Source of the DNA: Candidatus Omnitrophota bacterium
GTDB taxonomy: Bacteria > Omnitrophota > Gorgyraeia > Duberdicusellales > 4484-171
Length of the DNA stretch: 41,045 nucleotides
NCBI GenBank assembly: GCA_024231025.1
Contig: JAAEQW010000197.1
Span: 1 to 41,045 of the forward strand
Direction: 5' to 3'
Both the position numbers and the translations under genes were made by a program. The number at the start of each line of letters is the position of its first letter. Position 1 is the stretch's first letter. Positions 23,728 through 33,267 of the stretch are shown here, one piece after another. Below the pieces are notes generated by a model, which saw only the letters and a program-made list of their open reading frames with translations, did not search any database and was not told the DNA's origin.

Positions 23728-25027
23728 AATAAAACCACTGGAAAACTTAAAGAAGGAAATCAGCATACCGCCGGATAAGTCTATTTCCCATCGTGCGGCT
23801 ATGGTGTCTTCATTAGCGCGTGGTAAAACTGTGGTTGCTCCATTTTTAATGAGTGACGACACCCTTGCTACTCTTGATTGCCTTAAAAAATTAGGAATTA
23901 AATTCAAATTAGCAAAAGATGCTACACTTACGATTTGCGCCGCAGGCATGCATTTTCCACGTAAGCAAAAGGTTCAACTTTACGCAAAGGAATCGGGAAC
24001 CACGATTCGTATTTTGAGTGGATTGCTTTGTGCGCAAAAATTTACTTCTGTTTTTAAGGCTGCGCCTTTGTTGCGAGCGCGGCCAATGCTGAGAATCATA
24101 ACCCCACTAAGAGAAATGCAAGCTTGCATAAAAGGTGTCAAGAGAGCGGAAAACGAATACCCTCCGTTAACGATAAGTAAAACTAAAAAACTACGTAGCG
24201 GAAAATTTAAATTGAAGATTGCCAGTGCTCAAATTAAATCAGCAATAATGTTAGCGGCACTGTACGCTGATAAGCCAACTATTATACGTGAGCCTTATCA
24301 GTCGCGAGACCATACCCATCGAATGCTCTCATTATTTAGAGCCGATGTCGCCAAGCGTGATCGAGAAACGATTGTGAATCCCACAAAGAAGCTTATTTCA
24401 CCTAGAAAAATATTTATTCCAGGAGATTTTTCTTCCGCGGCATTTTTCATTGTATTGGGATTAATTATGAAAAAAAGTGAACTTTTAATCAAAAATGTTA
24501 ACGTTAATCATACTCGTTGCGGATTGCTGAATGTTTTAGAACGAATGGGAGCCAATATTAAGATTATGAATAAAACAAATGACTATGAGCCTTATGCCGA
24601 CATCTTAGTAAAAAGTTCAACCCTTCGTGCGACAACCGTTTCGGAAAATGAAATACCGTTGATGATTGATGAGATTCCTATACTTTGCGTTGCTGCTTCT
24701 TTTGCTAAGGGGCGAACATGTATTTTTGGAGTCAAAGAGCTGAAAGTAAAGGAAACTGATCGAATTAAATCAATGGTTTCGAATTTGAAACGCGCTGGTG
24801 TTGATATATGGGGAGGCGCTTGCGGTTTAGGCAATCAAGGTATTGTGATTGGTGGCTTAGGAGCGCTTAAGAAAGCTAAGTTCAATAGCTTTTCTGACCA
24901 TCGTACTGCAATGAGCTTAATTATTTTTGCAATGGCCAGTGGCCGGGAATATGCACTCGATAATGTTAAATGCATCAACAAATCCTTTCCAGAATTTCTA
25001 GACGTTATAAAGTCACTTTATAGTTGA
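23720..25027 (+). CDS. aroA: 3-phosphoshikimate 1-carboxyvinyltransferase (EPSP synthase)
   Basis: AroA joins phosphoenolpyruvate to shikimate-3-phosphate, the sixth step toward chorismate. The 435-aa protein has the N-terminal IPPDKSISHRAAM, the KESGTTIRILSGLL segment matching the GNAGTA/T region, PLRARPML, and the second-domain signature VKETDRIKSM with FSDHRTAMSL near the end. Sites such as ESGTT in place of GNAGT indicate a divergent or class II-like type. AGGAGAGAG fixes the ATG at 23720, overlapping rluD by 8 nt. The product chorismate is the substrate of TrpE encoded earlier in the window. Confidence 0.95.
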   Translation: MYKIKPLENLKKEISIPPDKSISHRAAMVSSLARGKTVVAPFLMSDDTLATLDCLKKLGIKFKLAKDATLTICAAGMHFPRKQKVQLYAKESGTTIRILSGLLCAQKFTSVFKAAPLLRARPMLRIITPLREMQACIKGVKRAENEYPPLTISKTKKLRSGKFKLKIASAQIKSAIMLAALYADKPTIIREPYQSRDHTHRMLSLFRADVAKRDRETIVNPTKKLISPRKIFIPGDFSSAAFFIVLGLIMKKSELLIKNVNVNHTRCGLLNVLERMGANIKIMNKTNDYEPYADILVKSSTLRATTVSENEIPLMIDEIPILCVAASFAKGRTCIFGVKELKVKETDRIKSMVSNLKRAGVDIWGGACGLGNQGIVIGGLGALKKAKFNSFSDHRTAMSLIIFAMASGREYALDNVKCINKSFPEFLDVIKSLYS

Positions 25028-25060
25028 GCTAAATCGCTCTTGCCCTAAACTCATAAAATC

Positions 25061-25089
25061 TTGTAAAAACCACTACTGTATAATATAAT
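25061..25089 (+). promoter_or_regulatory. Promoter of the REC-GAF-HD-GYP gene, placed for a leaderless transcript
   Basis: TTGTAA (25061-25066), a 17-nt spacer and TATAAT (25084-25089) precede the ATG at 25096 by only six bases. There is no ribosome binding site. Confidence 0.65.
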
Positions 25090-25095
25090 AAAAAG

Positions 25096-26649
25096 ATGGA
25101 AAAGAAGGCAAAATTACTAATAGTTGAAGACGAAAGTGACTTTCGTAAAACCTTAGTTAAGGTGCTTAATAAAGTGGGCTATGACACCTTCGGCGTGTCC
25201 GATGGGCGTCAAGCAATTGATGCGGCGGCGAAAGATGATTTTGATTTAATTATTACCGATGTCAGGCTTCCGGGGCAGCTAGATGGAATTGAGGCTATTA
25301 AAAAAATTAAAGAAATAAAGCCTGATGTTCGCACCGCGTTTATCGTTATGACCGCTTATTCCGGAGATGACGCGCCAATTCGGGCAATAAAAGTTGGAGT
25401 TGGTGATTATATTTTTAAGCCGTTTGAAGTGGAACATTTCCTGCATAGTGTTGATAGGAGCTTGGCGGTTAGTCGTCTCGAAATGGAAAAAGATATCTAT
25501 TTGGCGCAAATCGAAAGGATGAAGGTCGAACTGGAAAAACATAGTCATGAACTGGCGGAGAGAGTAAAAGAAAAAACCAGCGCTCTTGAGCTTATGTTTG
25601 CCATTGGAAAAGAAATTAGCTCATCATTGAAATTAAATGAAGTTCTTTCAACTATTGTTGATCGCACCGCAGAAACAATTGGAGCGGATATTTGTTCAAT
25701 ACTTCTTACTGATGAGATTAAAGAAGAGCTTTATGTTGCGGCAGCCAAAGGCTTACCGAAGGATATTATTCCGACGATGCGAATGAAATTCGGTGATAAT
25801 ATTTCAGGATGGGTATTAAAGCATCGTGAACCTATCTTGGTGGATGATATCGAAAATTTTGCGCGCTTTAAGGAAAGTATTCATCGCAAATACTATACAG
25901 GGTCTTTTATTAGTGTTCCCTTGATTTTTAAAGAAAAAGTTATTGGAATAATTAATGTTAGCAATAAACGCAATAAAGAAAAATTTAACAGTGATGATTT
26001 TGCTTTTATAAAAAGTATTGCTGACCACGCCTCAGTAGCGATTGCTAATGCCCGTTTTTACAATGATTTAAAAGGAGTATATCTTCAGATAGTAACTGCG
26101 TTAAACTCGGTTATTGAAATTAAGGATCACTACACCAAAGGACATTCGGAAAGAGTAACTAAATATGCCAGCATGATTGCCGGCGCCATAGGCATGTCAG
26201 ATTCCAGGATGGAAGTTTTAGAAACTGCGTGTCAACTGCATGATCTGGGTAAGATTGGTGTACATGATTACGTTCTTACAAAAACAGAGAAATTAACTGA
26301 TGATGAGTGGTGTGAAATGAAGCTTCACGCTGAAAAGGGAGCTGAAATATTAAAACCACTTACATTTTTAAGTAGTGCGATTGCAATGGTTGAGCAACAC
26401 CATGAACGCTATGACGGGGGAGGGTACCCTAATCAGGTTAAAGGCGAAGATATAATTTTTGAGGCACGAATAATGGCTATTGCTGACAGTTTTGATGCGA
26501 TGACTACTGATCGGCCGTATTCTAAGGCTTTCACTCTTTCCCAGGCTACTGAAGAGCTCCAGAAATGTAAAAATGCCCAATTTGACCCGAAGATTGTTGA
26601 TGTTTTCATTCAAATCCTAAAAGAAAATCCTGACTTGCTAACCAAATAG
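25096..26649 (+). CDS. Response regulator with REC, GAF and HD-GYP domains (probable c-di-GMP phosphodiesterase)
   Basis: The 517-aa protein starts with a receiver domain: the acidic pocket E11-D12, phosphoacceptor D55 in LIITDVRLPG, and the conserved lysine in FKPFE. A coiled-coil linker (about 130-160) leads to a GAF sensor domain (about 170-320). The C terminus is an HD-GYP domain with GHSERVTKYA, HDLGKIG near residue 381 and HHERYDGGGYP near 434. HD-GYP enzymes degrade cyclic di-GMP at a metal centre. No histidine kinase gene is adjacent. It appears to be a single-gene unit with a promoter right at its ATG. Confidence 0.93.
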   Translation: MEKKAKLLIVEDESDFRKTLVKVLNKVGYDTFGVSDGRQAIDAAAKDDFDLIITDVRLPGQLDGIEAIKKIKEIKPDVRTAFIVMTAYSGDDAPIRAIKVGVGDYIFKPFEVEHFLHSVDRSLAVSRLEMEKDIYLAQIERMKVELEKHSHELAERVKEKTSALELMFAIGKEISSSLKLNEVLSTIVDRTAETIGADICSILLTDEIKEELYVAAAKGLPKDIIPTMRMKFGDNISGWVLKHREPILVDDIENFARFKESIHRKYYTGSFISVPLIFKEKVIGIINVSNKRNKEKFNSDDFAFIKSIADHASVAIANARFYNDLKGVYLQIVTALNSVIEIKDHYTKGHSERVTKYASMIAGAIGMSDSRMEVLETACQLHDLGKIGVHDYVLTKTEKLTDDEWCEMKLHAEKGAEILKPLTFLSSAIAMVEQHHERYDGGGYPNQVKGEDIIFEARIMAIADSFDAMTTDRPYSKAFTLSQATEELQKCKNAQFDPKIVDVFIQILKENPDLLTK

Positions 26650-26715
26650 ATATTTAATACGCAATAGTCGAAAGTTAAATTTGTATTTTAAACAAGATAT
26701 GCCGATATGACCGTA

Positions 26716-26840
26716 GAATGTAAAACGAAAAACGCAGAACTAAAACGTAAAATTTAAAATTAAATACACTCTATATTTCGGAAAAAAATTTTTAATTTTG
26801 AATTATGGTTTTTCGCTCTTAGTTTTTCGTTTTTAGCTAA
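26716..26840. repeat. A/T-rich palindromic repeat, type 2, copy A
   Basis: A left arm rich in AAAACG/AAAACT units faces a right arm of four perfect 7-mers: TTTTTCG, CTCTTAG, TTTTTCG, TTTTTAG (26809-26836). The centre TATTTCGGAAA is shared with the copy near 37481-37608, which matches over at least 90 bp. It ends shortly before valS. Confidence 0.85.
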
Positions 26841-26863
26841 TCAAATAGGACGATTAAACGATT

Positions 26864-29629
26864 ATGGAAATGCCAGCGCAATACAATCCGAAGGAAGTCG
26901 AAGAAAAAGCTTACCGTAAGTGGGCCAAGGAGAAGTTGTTTGCCGCCTCTGTAGCGGAAAATAGCGATCCTTTTTCGATTGTTATACCACCGCCGAATGT
27001 TACCGGGATTCTTCATATGGGTCATGCGCTAAATAGTACGATTCAAGATGTTATGATCCGTTTTAAGGGGATGAAGGGTTGCCAATCCCTTTGGATGCCT
27101 GGTACCGATCATGCCGGTATCGCTACCCAAAATGTCGTTGAGCGAAATTTGGCGAAAGATGGGCTTAAAAAGGAAGATCTTGGCCGCGATAAGTTTAACG
27201 AAAAACTTTGGGAATGGACAAATAGTCATGGTTCTACAATAATTAGTCAGCTTAAACGTCTTGGTGCGGCTTGTGATTGGGATCGAACTCGCTTTACGAT
27301 GGATGATGCTTATTCTGATGCGATAAAGGAAGTTTTTGTTACGCTTTACGAGAAAGGCTTGATATACAAAGGTAACTATATCATAAATTGGTGTCCGCGC
27401 TGCAAAACTGCTCTTAGTGATGAGGAATCACCGCATCGAGATATAGATGGATGGCTTTACTATATTAAATACCCCGTGAGCAGACCAGAGGCGGATAATC
27501 AGAAAGCAGAATCATATATAGTTGTTGCTACGACCAGGCCCGAAACAATGCTCGGTGATACTGCAGTTGCGATTAATCCTAATGATTCGCGCTATGATTA
27601 TTTAAAAGGTAGTGACGTTATATTGCCGATAGTTAATCGCAAGCTTAGAGTTATTGAGGATGAAGCGGTTGACCCTGAGTTTGGTACGGGTATCGTTAAA
27701 GTTACCCCCGCGCATGATCCAATTGATTTTGCAATGGGGAAAAAACATAATTTGGAATTTATCAATATAATGAATGCCGATGCTACCCTTAATGATAATG
27801 CTACAGCGATGTTTGCCGGGATGGATCGATTCCGAGGGCGTCAGGCATTGTTGGATATTCTTTACGAAAAGAAATTAATAGAAAAAAAAGAACCGTACAA
27901 AATTGCTGCGGGGCACTGCTACCGGTGTAATACGATTATTGAACCGTGGGTTTCTGCGCAATGGTTTGTTAAAATGAAACCGTTAGCGCAAAAAGCAATT
28001 AAAGTGGTAGAGGACGATGAGGTTAAATTTTATCCGCCGCGCTGGAAGAAAGTATACCTTAATTGGATGTATGATATTCATGACTGGTGCATTTCCCGCC
28101 AGATCTGGTGGGGGCATAGATTGCCGGTATATTACTGCAAACAATGCCTTAATCAAACCGGTAATCAGACCATAGACCATAGACAACAGATTGTAGACCA
28201 AAATTCAAAAACAAAAAATAATAAAGAGAGCAATGTTGGAATAATTGTTAGTCGGGATACTCCGGATAAGTGTCCGAGCTGTGGAGGAAGCGATTTAGTT
28301 CAGGAAGAGGATGTCCTAGACACTTGGTTTTCAAGTTGGCTTTGGCCATTTGCAACTTTTTATTGGCCATTTGGGAAGACCATAGACCACAGACCACAGA
28401 CCATAGACCTGGAAACGAAAAGAGAAGAATTAAGCTACTTCTATCCGACGAATATTTTGGTTACTGCTTCAGAGATTTTATTTTTCTGGGTTGCTAGAAT
28501 GATTATGGCGGGAATGGAGTTTATGGGTGAGATTCCATTTCGTGATGTATTGATTCATGGAACAGTGCGCGATGAGTACGGAGTAAAAATGTCGAAGTCA
28601 TTAGGCAACACCATTGACCCATTGGAGATTATTGATAAATTTGGTGCTGATGCCTTGCGTTTCTCTTTGATGTTTTTAGCTGCCAGTGGATCGGACATTT
28701 ATCTTTCCGAAGAAAAATTTTTAATCGGAAGAAATTTTTGCAATAAGATATATAATAGTGCACGCTTTTTATTTTTAAAAATTAAAGAAAACAATCTAGT
28801 AGTAGATAATCTCAATTTGGATAGTTTGAATGAAATCGACCGTTGGGTTCTTAAAGAATTAAACCAAACTATTGAAGAGGCTTCAAAATATTTAGAATCG
28901 TATCGAATTAATGAAGCGACTAAACGAGTGTATGACTTTTTTTGGCATACATTCTGTGACTGGTATTTAGAAATAGTTAAAGACGATTTTACTTTACCTA
29001 AGGCAAAAGTTTTGATCCATACATTGATCAGTACTCTAAAAATGCTTCATCCGATTATGCCTTTTATTACTGAAGAAATTTTCGAAGCGGTTGGCAAAAA
29101 CACAAAGTTAACCCAAGAGAGTAGCATTATGGTAGCGTCTTGGCCTAGGAAAACAGAGCTGAACATAGACGCCCGCAAAGAAGAAATTACGAAATCACTT
29201 TTTAATACAATTAAAGAAATGCGTAACATAAAAACCGACCTTGGTCTTGGAACAAAAAAAGTTAAATTAAAAATTAAGATCACAAGTGACACAAAAGATG
29301 TTTGGGCGAAAAATGAATCATGGATTAAGAGGCTTACGATTTTAGATACTATCGAAATTTGTGAGGACTTAAATCGTGTTCTTTATCGAAACGATTTCTG
29401 GGAATTGAATTTTGACATCGATGACATCGATAAAAGCACTTTTGTTGCGTCTCTAGATAAAAAAATAAATCATGCGAAGGGATTTTTAAGTAAGGTTTCT
29501 AAAAAATTAGAAAACAAGCGTTTTATAGAAAACGCTCCGGGCGATACAGTAGAAAAAGAAAGACTTAAATTCAAACAGACATCTGCACAAAAGAGCCGTT
29601 TGCAGGAGTTACGTGATGCATTTAAATAA
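26864..29629 (+). CDS. valS: Valyl-tRNA synthetase with two heptamer-repeat insertions
   Basis: ValS charges tRNA-Val. The 921-aa protein has PPPNVTGILHMGHA (HMGH at 51-54), the editing segment TTRPETMLGDTAVA, CISRQIWWGHRLP, DVLDTWFSSWLWP and VKMSKSLGN (near 575), with a C-terminal coiled coil. Two stretches absent from ordinary ValS are encoded by the genome's GACCATA-type heptamers in frame: about residues 435-446 (QTIDHRQQIVDQ), inside the zinc-binding insertion, and about 505-517 (KTIDHRPQTIDL), before YFYPTNILVT. The frame stays open, so the enzyme is probably functional. The start is ATG 26864; the ribosome binding site is weak. It overlaps nadC. Confidence 0.96.
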   Translation: MEMPAQYNPKEVEEKAYRKWAKEKLFAASVAENSDPFSIVIPPPNVTGILHMGHALNSTIQDVMIRFKGMKGCQSLWMPGTDHAGIATQNVVERNLAKDGLKKEDLGRDKFNEKLWEWTNSHGSTIISQLKRLGAACDWDRTRFTMDDAYSDAIKEVFVTLYEKGLIYKGNYIINWCPRCKTALSDEESPHRDIDGWLYYIKYPVSRPEADNQKAESYIVVATTRPETMLGDTAVAINPNDSRYDYLKGSDVILPIVNRKLRVIEDEAVDPEFGTGIVKVTPAHDPIDFAMGKKHNLEFINIMNADATLNDNATAMFAGMDRFRGRQALLDILYEKKLIEKKEPYKIAAGHCYRCNTIIEPWVSAQWFVKMKPLAQKAIKVVEDDEVKFYPPRWKKVYLNWMYDIHDWCISRQIWWGHRLPVYYCKQCLNQTGNQTIDHRQQIVDQNSKTKNNKESNVGIIVSRDTPDKCPSCGGSDLVQEEDVLDTWFSSWLWPFATFYWPFGKTIDHRPQTIDLETKREELSYFYPTNILVTASEILFFWVARMIMAGMEFMGEIPFRDVLIHGTVRDEYGVKMSKSLGNTIDPLEIIDKFGADALRFSLMFLAASGSDIYLSEEKFLIGRNFCNKIYNSARFLFLKIKENNLVVDNLNLDSLNEIDRWVLKELNQTIEEASKYLESYRINEATKRVYDFFWHTFCDWYLEIVKDDFTLPKAKVLIHTLISTLKMLHPIMPFITEEIFEAVGKNTKLTQESSIMVASWPRKTELNIDARKEEITKSLFNTIKEMRNIKTDLGLGTKKVKLKIKITSDTKDVWAKNESWIKRLTILDTIEICEDLNRVLYRNDFWELNFDIDDIDKSTFVASLDKKINHAKGFLSKVSKKLENKRFIENAPGDTVEKERLKFKQTSAQKSRLQELRDAFK
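28168..28202 (-). repeat. Degenerate heptamer array inside valS, array 1
   Basis: Five consecutive 7-mers are present: GACCATA, GACCATA, GACAACA, GATTGTA, GACCAAA. The unit is the reverse complement of the TATGGTC/GTCTATG family found between mtnP and pfkB. The array is in frame with valS. Confidence 0.85.
28378..28412 (-). repeat. Degenerate heptamer array inside valS, array 2
   Basis: Five consecutive 7-mers are present: GACCATA, GACCACA, GACCACA, GACCATA, GACCTGG. They are again in frame with valS, in the same orientation as array 1. Confidence 0.88.
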
Positions 29630-30488
29630 TAAACTAAAAACTTTAATTAGAGCTGCTTTACTTGAGGATGTTGGTAAAGGCGATTTAACGACCAAATTTA
29701 CTGTTAGTGAGCGCGCTGTTGGTGAGGCGGTAATTATTGCTAAAGAGAAAGGCATTCTTTGCGGATGCGACCTGATAAAGGCGATTTTTAAATATCAAGA
29801 TAGTAAAATTGCTATCAAAACTTACTGCAAAGATGGTGCTGTTTTACGTAGAGGGCAGCGAGTTATGGCACTTAATGGAAGGTTGCGTTCTATTTTAACC
29901 GGCGAAAGAGTTGCGCTTAATTTCTTGTCGCTTCTTTCGGGTGTTGCCACTGAAACTAAAAAACTTAAAAGTGCGACTAAAGGGCTGAAAGTCAAAATAT
30001 TAGATACACGCAAAACAACTCCTAATTTACGTATGTTGGAAAAATACGCGGTTAGTGTTGGTGGTGGAGCAAATCACAGGGTAAGCCTGAGCGATGGAAT
30101 TATAATTAAAGATAATCATCTTCGCGCGGGAGGTGTTATTGCAGAAGGTAAGCTAGACGCTGAAAAACTAAAGAAAATAATTTCATGTTTACGTAAAGAA
30201 ACCAATTTAAAAATTGAAGTAGAAGTGGAAAACTTTGAAGAGTTTAAAGGGGTACTTAAGTGTTGCCCTTCAATTATAATGCTGGATAATTTTTCCATTA
30301 GCAATCTCAGAAAAGCAGTTACTTTTCGCAACTTACATTATCCAAAAATTAAACTAGAAGCATCCGGAGGCGTTAATTTAAAAACAATTAGAAAAATTGC
30401 CTTAACCGGTGTTAATGCTATTTCTGTTGGTAGCATCACTCATTCTTCTCGCGCTTTAGATTTTTCTTTAGAAGTAATTGAGCGCTAA
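29616..30488 (+). CDS. nadC: Quinolinate phosphoribosyltransferase (nicotinate-nucleotide pyrophosphorylase, carboxylating)
   Basis: NadC condenses quinolinate with PRPP to nicotinate mononucleotide in de novo NAD synthesis. The 290-aa protein has ALLEDVGKGDLTT, LTGERVALNFLSLLSGVAT, ILDTRKTTPNLRMLEKYAV, GGGANHRVSLSDGIIIKDNHL and the C-terminal LEASGGVNLKTI followed by GVNAISVGSITHS. GGAG at about 29604 favours the ATG at 29616 over the GTG at 29613. The start lies inside the last codons of valS. NadA and NadB are not in the window. Confidence 0.95.
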   Translation: MHLNNKLKTLIRAALLEDVGKGDLTTKFTVSERAVGEAVIIAKEKGILCGCDLIKAIFKYQDSKIAIKTYCKDGAVLRRGQRVMALNGRLRSILTGERVALNFLSLLSGVATETKKLKSATKGLKVKILDTRKTTPNLRMLEKYAVSVGGGANHRVSLSDGIIIKDNHLRAGGVIAEGKLDAEKLKKIISCLRKETNLKIEVEVENFEEFKGVLKCCPSIIMLDNFSISNLRKAVTFRNLHYPKIKLEASGGVNLKTIRKIALTGVNAISVGSITHSSRALDFSLEVIER

Positions 30489-30502
30489 TACCATTTTGCT
30501 TT

Positions 30503-32494
30503 ATGGAAAAATTTAAACTCCTTAGCAAATTTAAACCCACTGGCGATCAGCCGCAAGCAATTAAAAAAATAGTTAAAAATATCCTAGAAAAAAAACAACA
30601 CCAAACGCTTCTTGGCGTTACAGGTTCCGGAAAAACCTATGCTCTCGCCTGTGCAATCGAAAAGCTAAACCGTCCGGTTCTTGTTATCTCGCATAATAAA
30701 ACACTCGCTAGTCAGCTTTATGCTGAATTTAAAGGATTTTTTCCTAATAATGGTGTTGAGTATTTCGTAAGTTACTACGATTACTATCAACCCGAGAGTT
30801 ATATTCCCCAAACTGACACATATATTGAAAAAGATGCCTCAATCAATGAGAAACTTGATCGCTTGCGTTTGTCTAGTACAAGCTCGCTTGCCCTGCGCCG
30901 CGATGTTCTGGTGGTTGCGTCAGTGTCGGCTATATATAACCTTGGTTCGCCGCAGGATTATCAAAATCTAACCGTTTCTTTGAAAGTTGGTGAAAACACC
31001 TCTCTAGAGGAAGTGCTAAAGAAGCTTATTAGTATACAGTATGAGAGAAACGATATTGATTTTAAGCGCAGTACTTTTCGCGTGCGCGGAGATACTGTCG
31101 ATATTTTTCCTGCGTATAAGGAAATTGCGTATCGAATTGAATTCTTCGCTGATTCTATCGAAAAAATTTACGAAATTAATCCAATAACCGGCAAAAGAGG
31201 AAATAGTTTTACCACGCTTGGCATATATCCAGCTAAGCACTTTATGATTGAGGAAGGCAAAATTAATAGCGCGATTACAACAATTACCGCTGAACTAGGA
31301 GAACGCCTAAAAGAGCTAAATTCACAGGGAAAAATGCTCGAAGCCGAACGACTAAAGCGCCGCACTCTTTACGATGCCGAGATGTTAAAAGAATGTGGGT
31401 ATTGTTGTGGTATCGAAAACTATTCACGTCATCTATCGAATCGCCCCGGCGGATCCCGTCCATTCTGCCTTTTAGATTATTTCCCTAGTGATTTTATTAC
31501 AATCGTCGACGAGAGTCATGTTACGATTCCTCAAATAAGAGGAATGTTTGCCGGTGATAAATCTCGAAAACAAACCTTGGTTGATTTTGGGTTTCGTCTT
31601 CGCTCATGTCTAGATAATCGTCCCCTTAAATTTGATGAGTTTATGGAGCTAACTAAACAAATTGTTTTTGTTTCGGCAACGCCGTCAGATTTTGAAATTG
31701 GGCTTTCAAAAAATGATGTAATTGAGCAAATTATTCGTCCAACAGGAATACTTGATCCGGAAATTAAAGTGCGCAAAACAGAAAACCAAATCGATGATCT
31801 GATAAAAGAAATTAAACTGCGCATAAAAAACAAAGAAAGAACATTAGTTACTACTTTAACTAAACGTATGTCTGAGGATTTGAGCCAATATTTAAAAGAA
31901 GCGGGGATAAAAACAACCTATATGCATTCGGAAATCAATACCCTTCAAAGAACACAAATCTTAAAAGACTTGCGCTTAAAGAAGTTTGACTGCTTGGTTG
32001 GGATTAATCTTTTGCGTGAAGGCTTAGACCTACCGGAAGTCTCACTTATTGCAATTTTAGATGCCGACAAAGAAGGTTTTCTTCGTTCGGCAACATCTTT
32101 AATTCAAACTGCTGGACGTTGTGCGCGCAATGTGAATGGTTTGGTTTTGATGTATGCAGACACTATTACAAAATCAATGGATAAAGCCATAAAGATAAGT
32201 AGACGAAGAAGGGATCTTCAACTAAAATATAATGAGGCCAATAATATTACACCAAAGAGCATTACTAAAAGCATAAACGAAGGTATTGAGATGCACCTTC
32301 GCCAAGAAGATAGCATAGAGCAACGACTTGATTTTAATGATAGTGCGATTGAGTTGCGTAATATTGTTGCTCAATTAGAGAAAGATATGTATATTGCGGC
32401 AAAGAATTTACATTTTGAACGTGCTGCGCAATTGCGTGACAAAATTAAAGAATTGAAAGAACTTGTAAAAAGCGGTAATTATGATCATAGTTGA
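30503..32494 (+). CDS. uvrB: Excinuclease ABC subunit B
   Basis: UvrB is the damage-verification helicase of nucleotide excision repair; it receives DNA from UvrA and is joined by UvrC. The 663-aa protein has the normal length. Walker A is GVTGSGKT near residue 39, the beta-hairpin region is YYDYYQPESYIP, and the helicase motifs DESHV, SATPSDFE, GINLLREGLDLPEVS and QTAGRCARN follow. The C-terminal UVR domain, about residues 625-655 (NLHFERAAQLRDKIKEL), contacts UvrC. It lies 14 nt after nadC and overlaps coaX. The full UvrB contrasts with the compact Mfd earlier in the window, which lacks the usual UvrA-recruiting module. Confidence 0.97.
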   Translation: MEKFKLLSKFKPTGDQPQAIKKIVKNILEKKQHQTLLGVTGSGKTYALACAIEKLNRPVLVISHNKTLASQLYAEFKGFFPNNGVEYFVSYYDYYQPESYIPQTDTYIEKDASINEKLDRLRLSSTSSLALRRDVLVVASVSAIYNLGSPQDYQNLTVSLKVGENTSLEEVLKKLISIQYERNDIDFKRSTFRVRGDTVDIFPAYKEIAYRIEFFADSIEKIYEINPITGKRGNSFTTLGIYPAKHFMIEEGKINSAITTITAELGERLKELNSQGKMLEAERLKRRTLYDAEMLKECGYCCGIENYSRHLSNRPGGSRPFCLLDYFPSDFITIVDESHVTIPQIRGMFAGDKSRKQTLVDFGFRLRSCLDNRPLKFDEFMELTKQIVFVSATPSDFEIGLSKNDVIEQIIRPTGILDPEIKVRKTENQIDDLIKEIKLRIKNKERTLVTTLTKRMSEDLSQYLKEAGIKTTYMHSEINTLQRTQILKDLRLKKFDCLVGINLLREGLDLPEVSLIAILDADKEGFLRSATSLIQTAGRCARNVNGLVLMYADTITKSMDKAIKISRRRRDLQLKYNEANNITPKSITKSINEGIEMHLRQEDSIEQRLDFNDSAIELRNIVAQLEKDMYIAAKNLHFERAAQLRDKIKELKELVKSGNYDHS

Positions 32495-33215
32495 TGTTGG
32501 AAATACAACAATTCATTTTGCTTGGGAGAGAAAGCGCAAAATTCGAAAACATTTTAAATTAGAAACGCAAAAGGCAACATCTGCGTCAATAAGAAAAGTT
32601 TTGCTTTCTACCTTCGATAAGGATATCGTGGTTTGTTCGGTTGTTCCTGCCATAACCAAGCTATTTAAAAAAAAATTACCTAACGGAAAAAAGGTTTATA
32701 TCGTTGGTCAGAACATAAAAGTTCCGATTAAATCTTTTTATGATAAGCGCACAATTGGCATGGATCGATTGGTGGCAGCATTTGCCGCTAAAGTATTTTA
32801 CCCGTCGACACGTTTGGTTATTGATTTTGGTACCGCTATTACTTTTGACTTTTTGTCAAAAAATAATGATTATCAAGGGGGTCTAATCTTGCCGGGTATT
32901 GGATCAACGTTGAAGGTTTTTTCGGGATGTGCTCTTCTTCCATATAAAATAAATAAAAAAAGAAAGCAACATCTTGTGCCACGTGACACGCATGAAAGCA
33001 TAAATCAGGGGGTAGACGAAGGATTTTCATGTATGGTTAACGGCATGGTTGAGAAGTACCGCAAGAAATTAAAATTTAAGAAAACCGACAAAATTGTTAT
33101 CACCGGTGGTGAAGCCGAAACAATCATGAAATATTTAAAATTTACCAACATTTACGACAAGAATCTCATCCTTAACGGTCTAGTCGCACTTAGATGCTTG
33201 ACCAGTGAGTCATAA
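32481..33215 (+). CDS. coaX: Type III pantothenate kinase
   Basis: CoaX phosphorylates pantothenate, the first step of coenzyme A synthesis; the type III enzyme is unrelated to CoaA. The 244-aa protein has the actin-like-fold signatures MIIVDVGNTTIHFA at the N terminus, IGMDRLVAAFAA, LVIDFGTAITFDFL, GGLILPGIGSTL and VITGGEAE. The ATG lies 14 nt inside the 3' end of uvrB, so expression is probably coupled. No obvious terminator separates it from groES, which has its own promoter. Confidence 0.94.
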   Translation: MIIVDVGNTTIHFAWERKRKIRKHFKLETQKATSASIRKVLLSTFDKDIVVCSVVPAITKLFKKKLPNGKKVYIVGQNIKVPIKSFYDKRTIGMDRLVAAFAAKVFYPSTRLVIDFGTAITFDFLSKNNDYQGGLILPGIGSTLKVFSGCALLPYKINKKRKQHLVPRDTHESINQGVDEGFSCMVNGMVEKYRKKLKFKKTDKIVITGGEAETIMKYLKFTNIYDKNLILNGLVALRCLTSES

Positions 33216-33267
33216 AGCATTATTTTCCAGCCATTTATGAATTTTTCAAAAAGCTAATAAAAAATTC

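Noticed and set aside
28165-28412. Frameshift or assembly error in valS
   Set aside because: The reading frame is continuous through both heptamer arrays and resumes the conserved ValS sequence on each far side, so an in-frame insertion is more likely.
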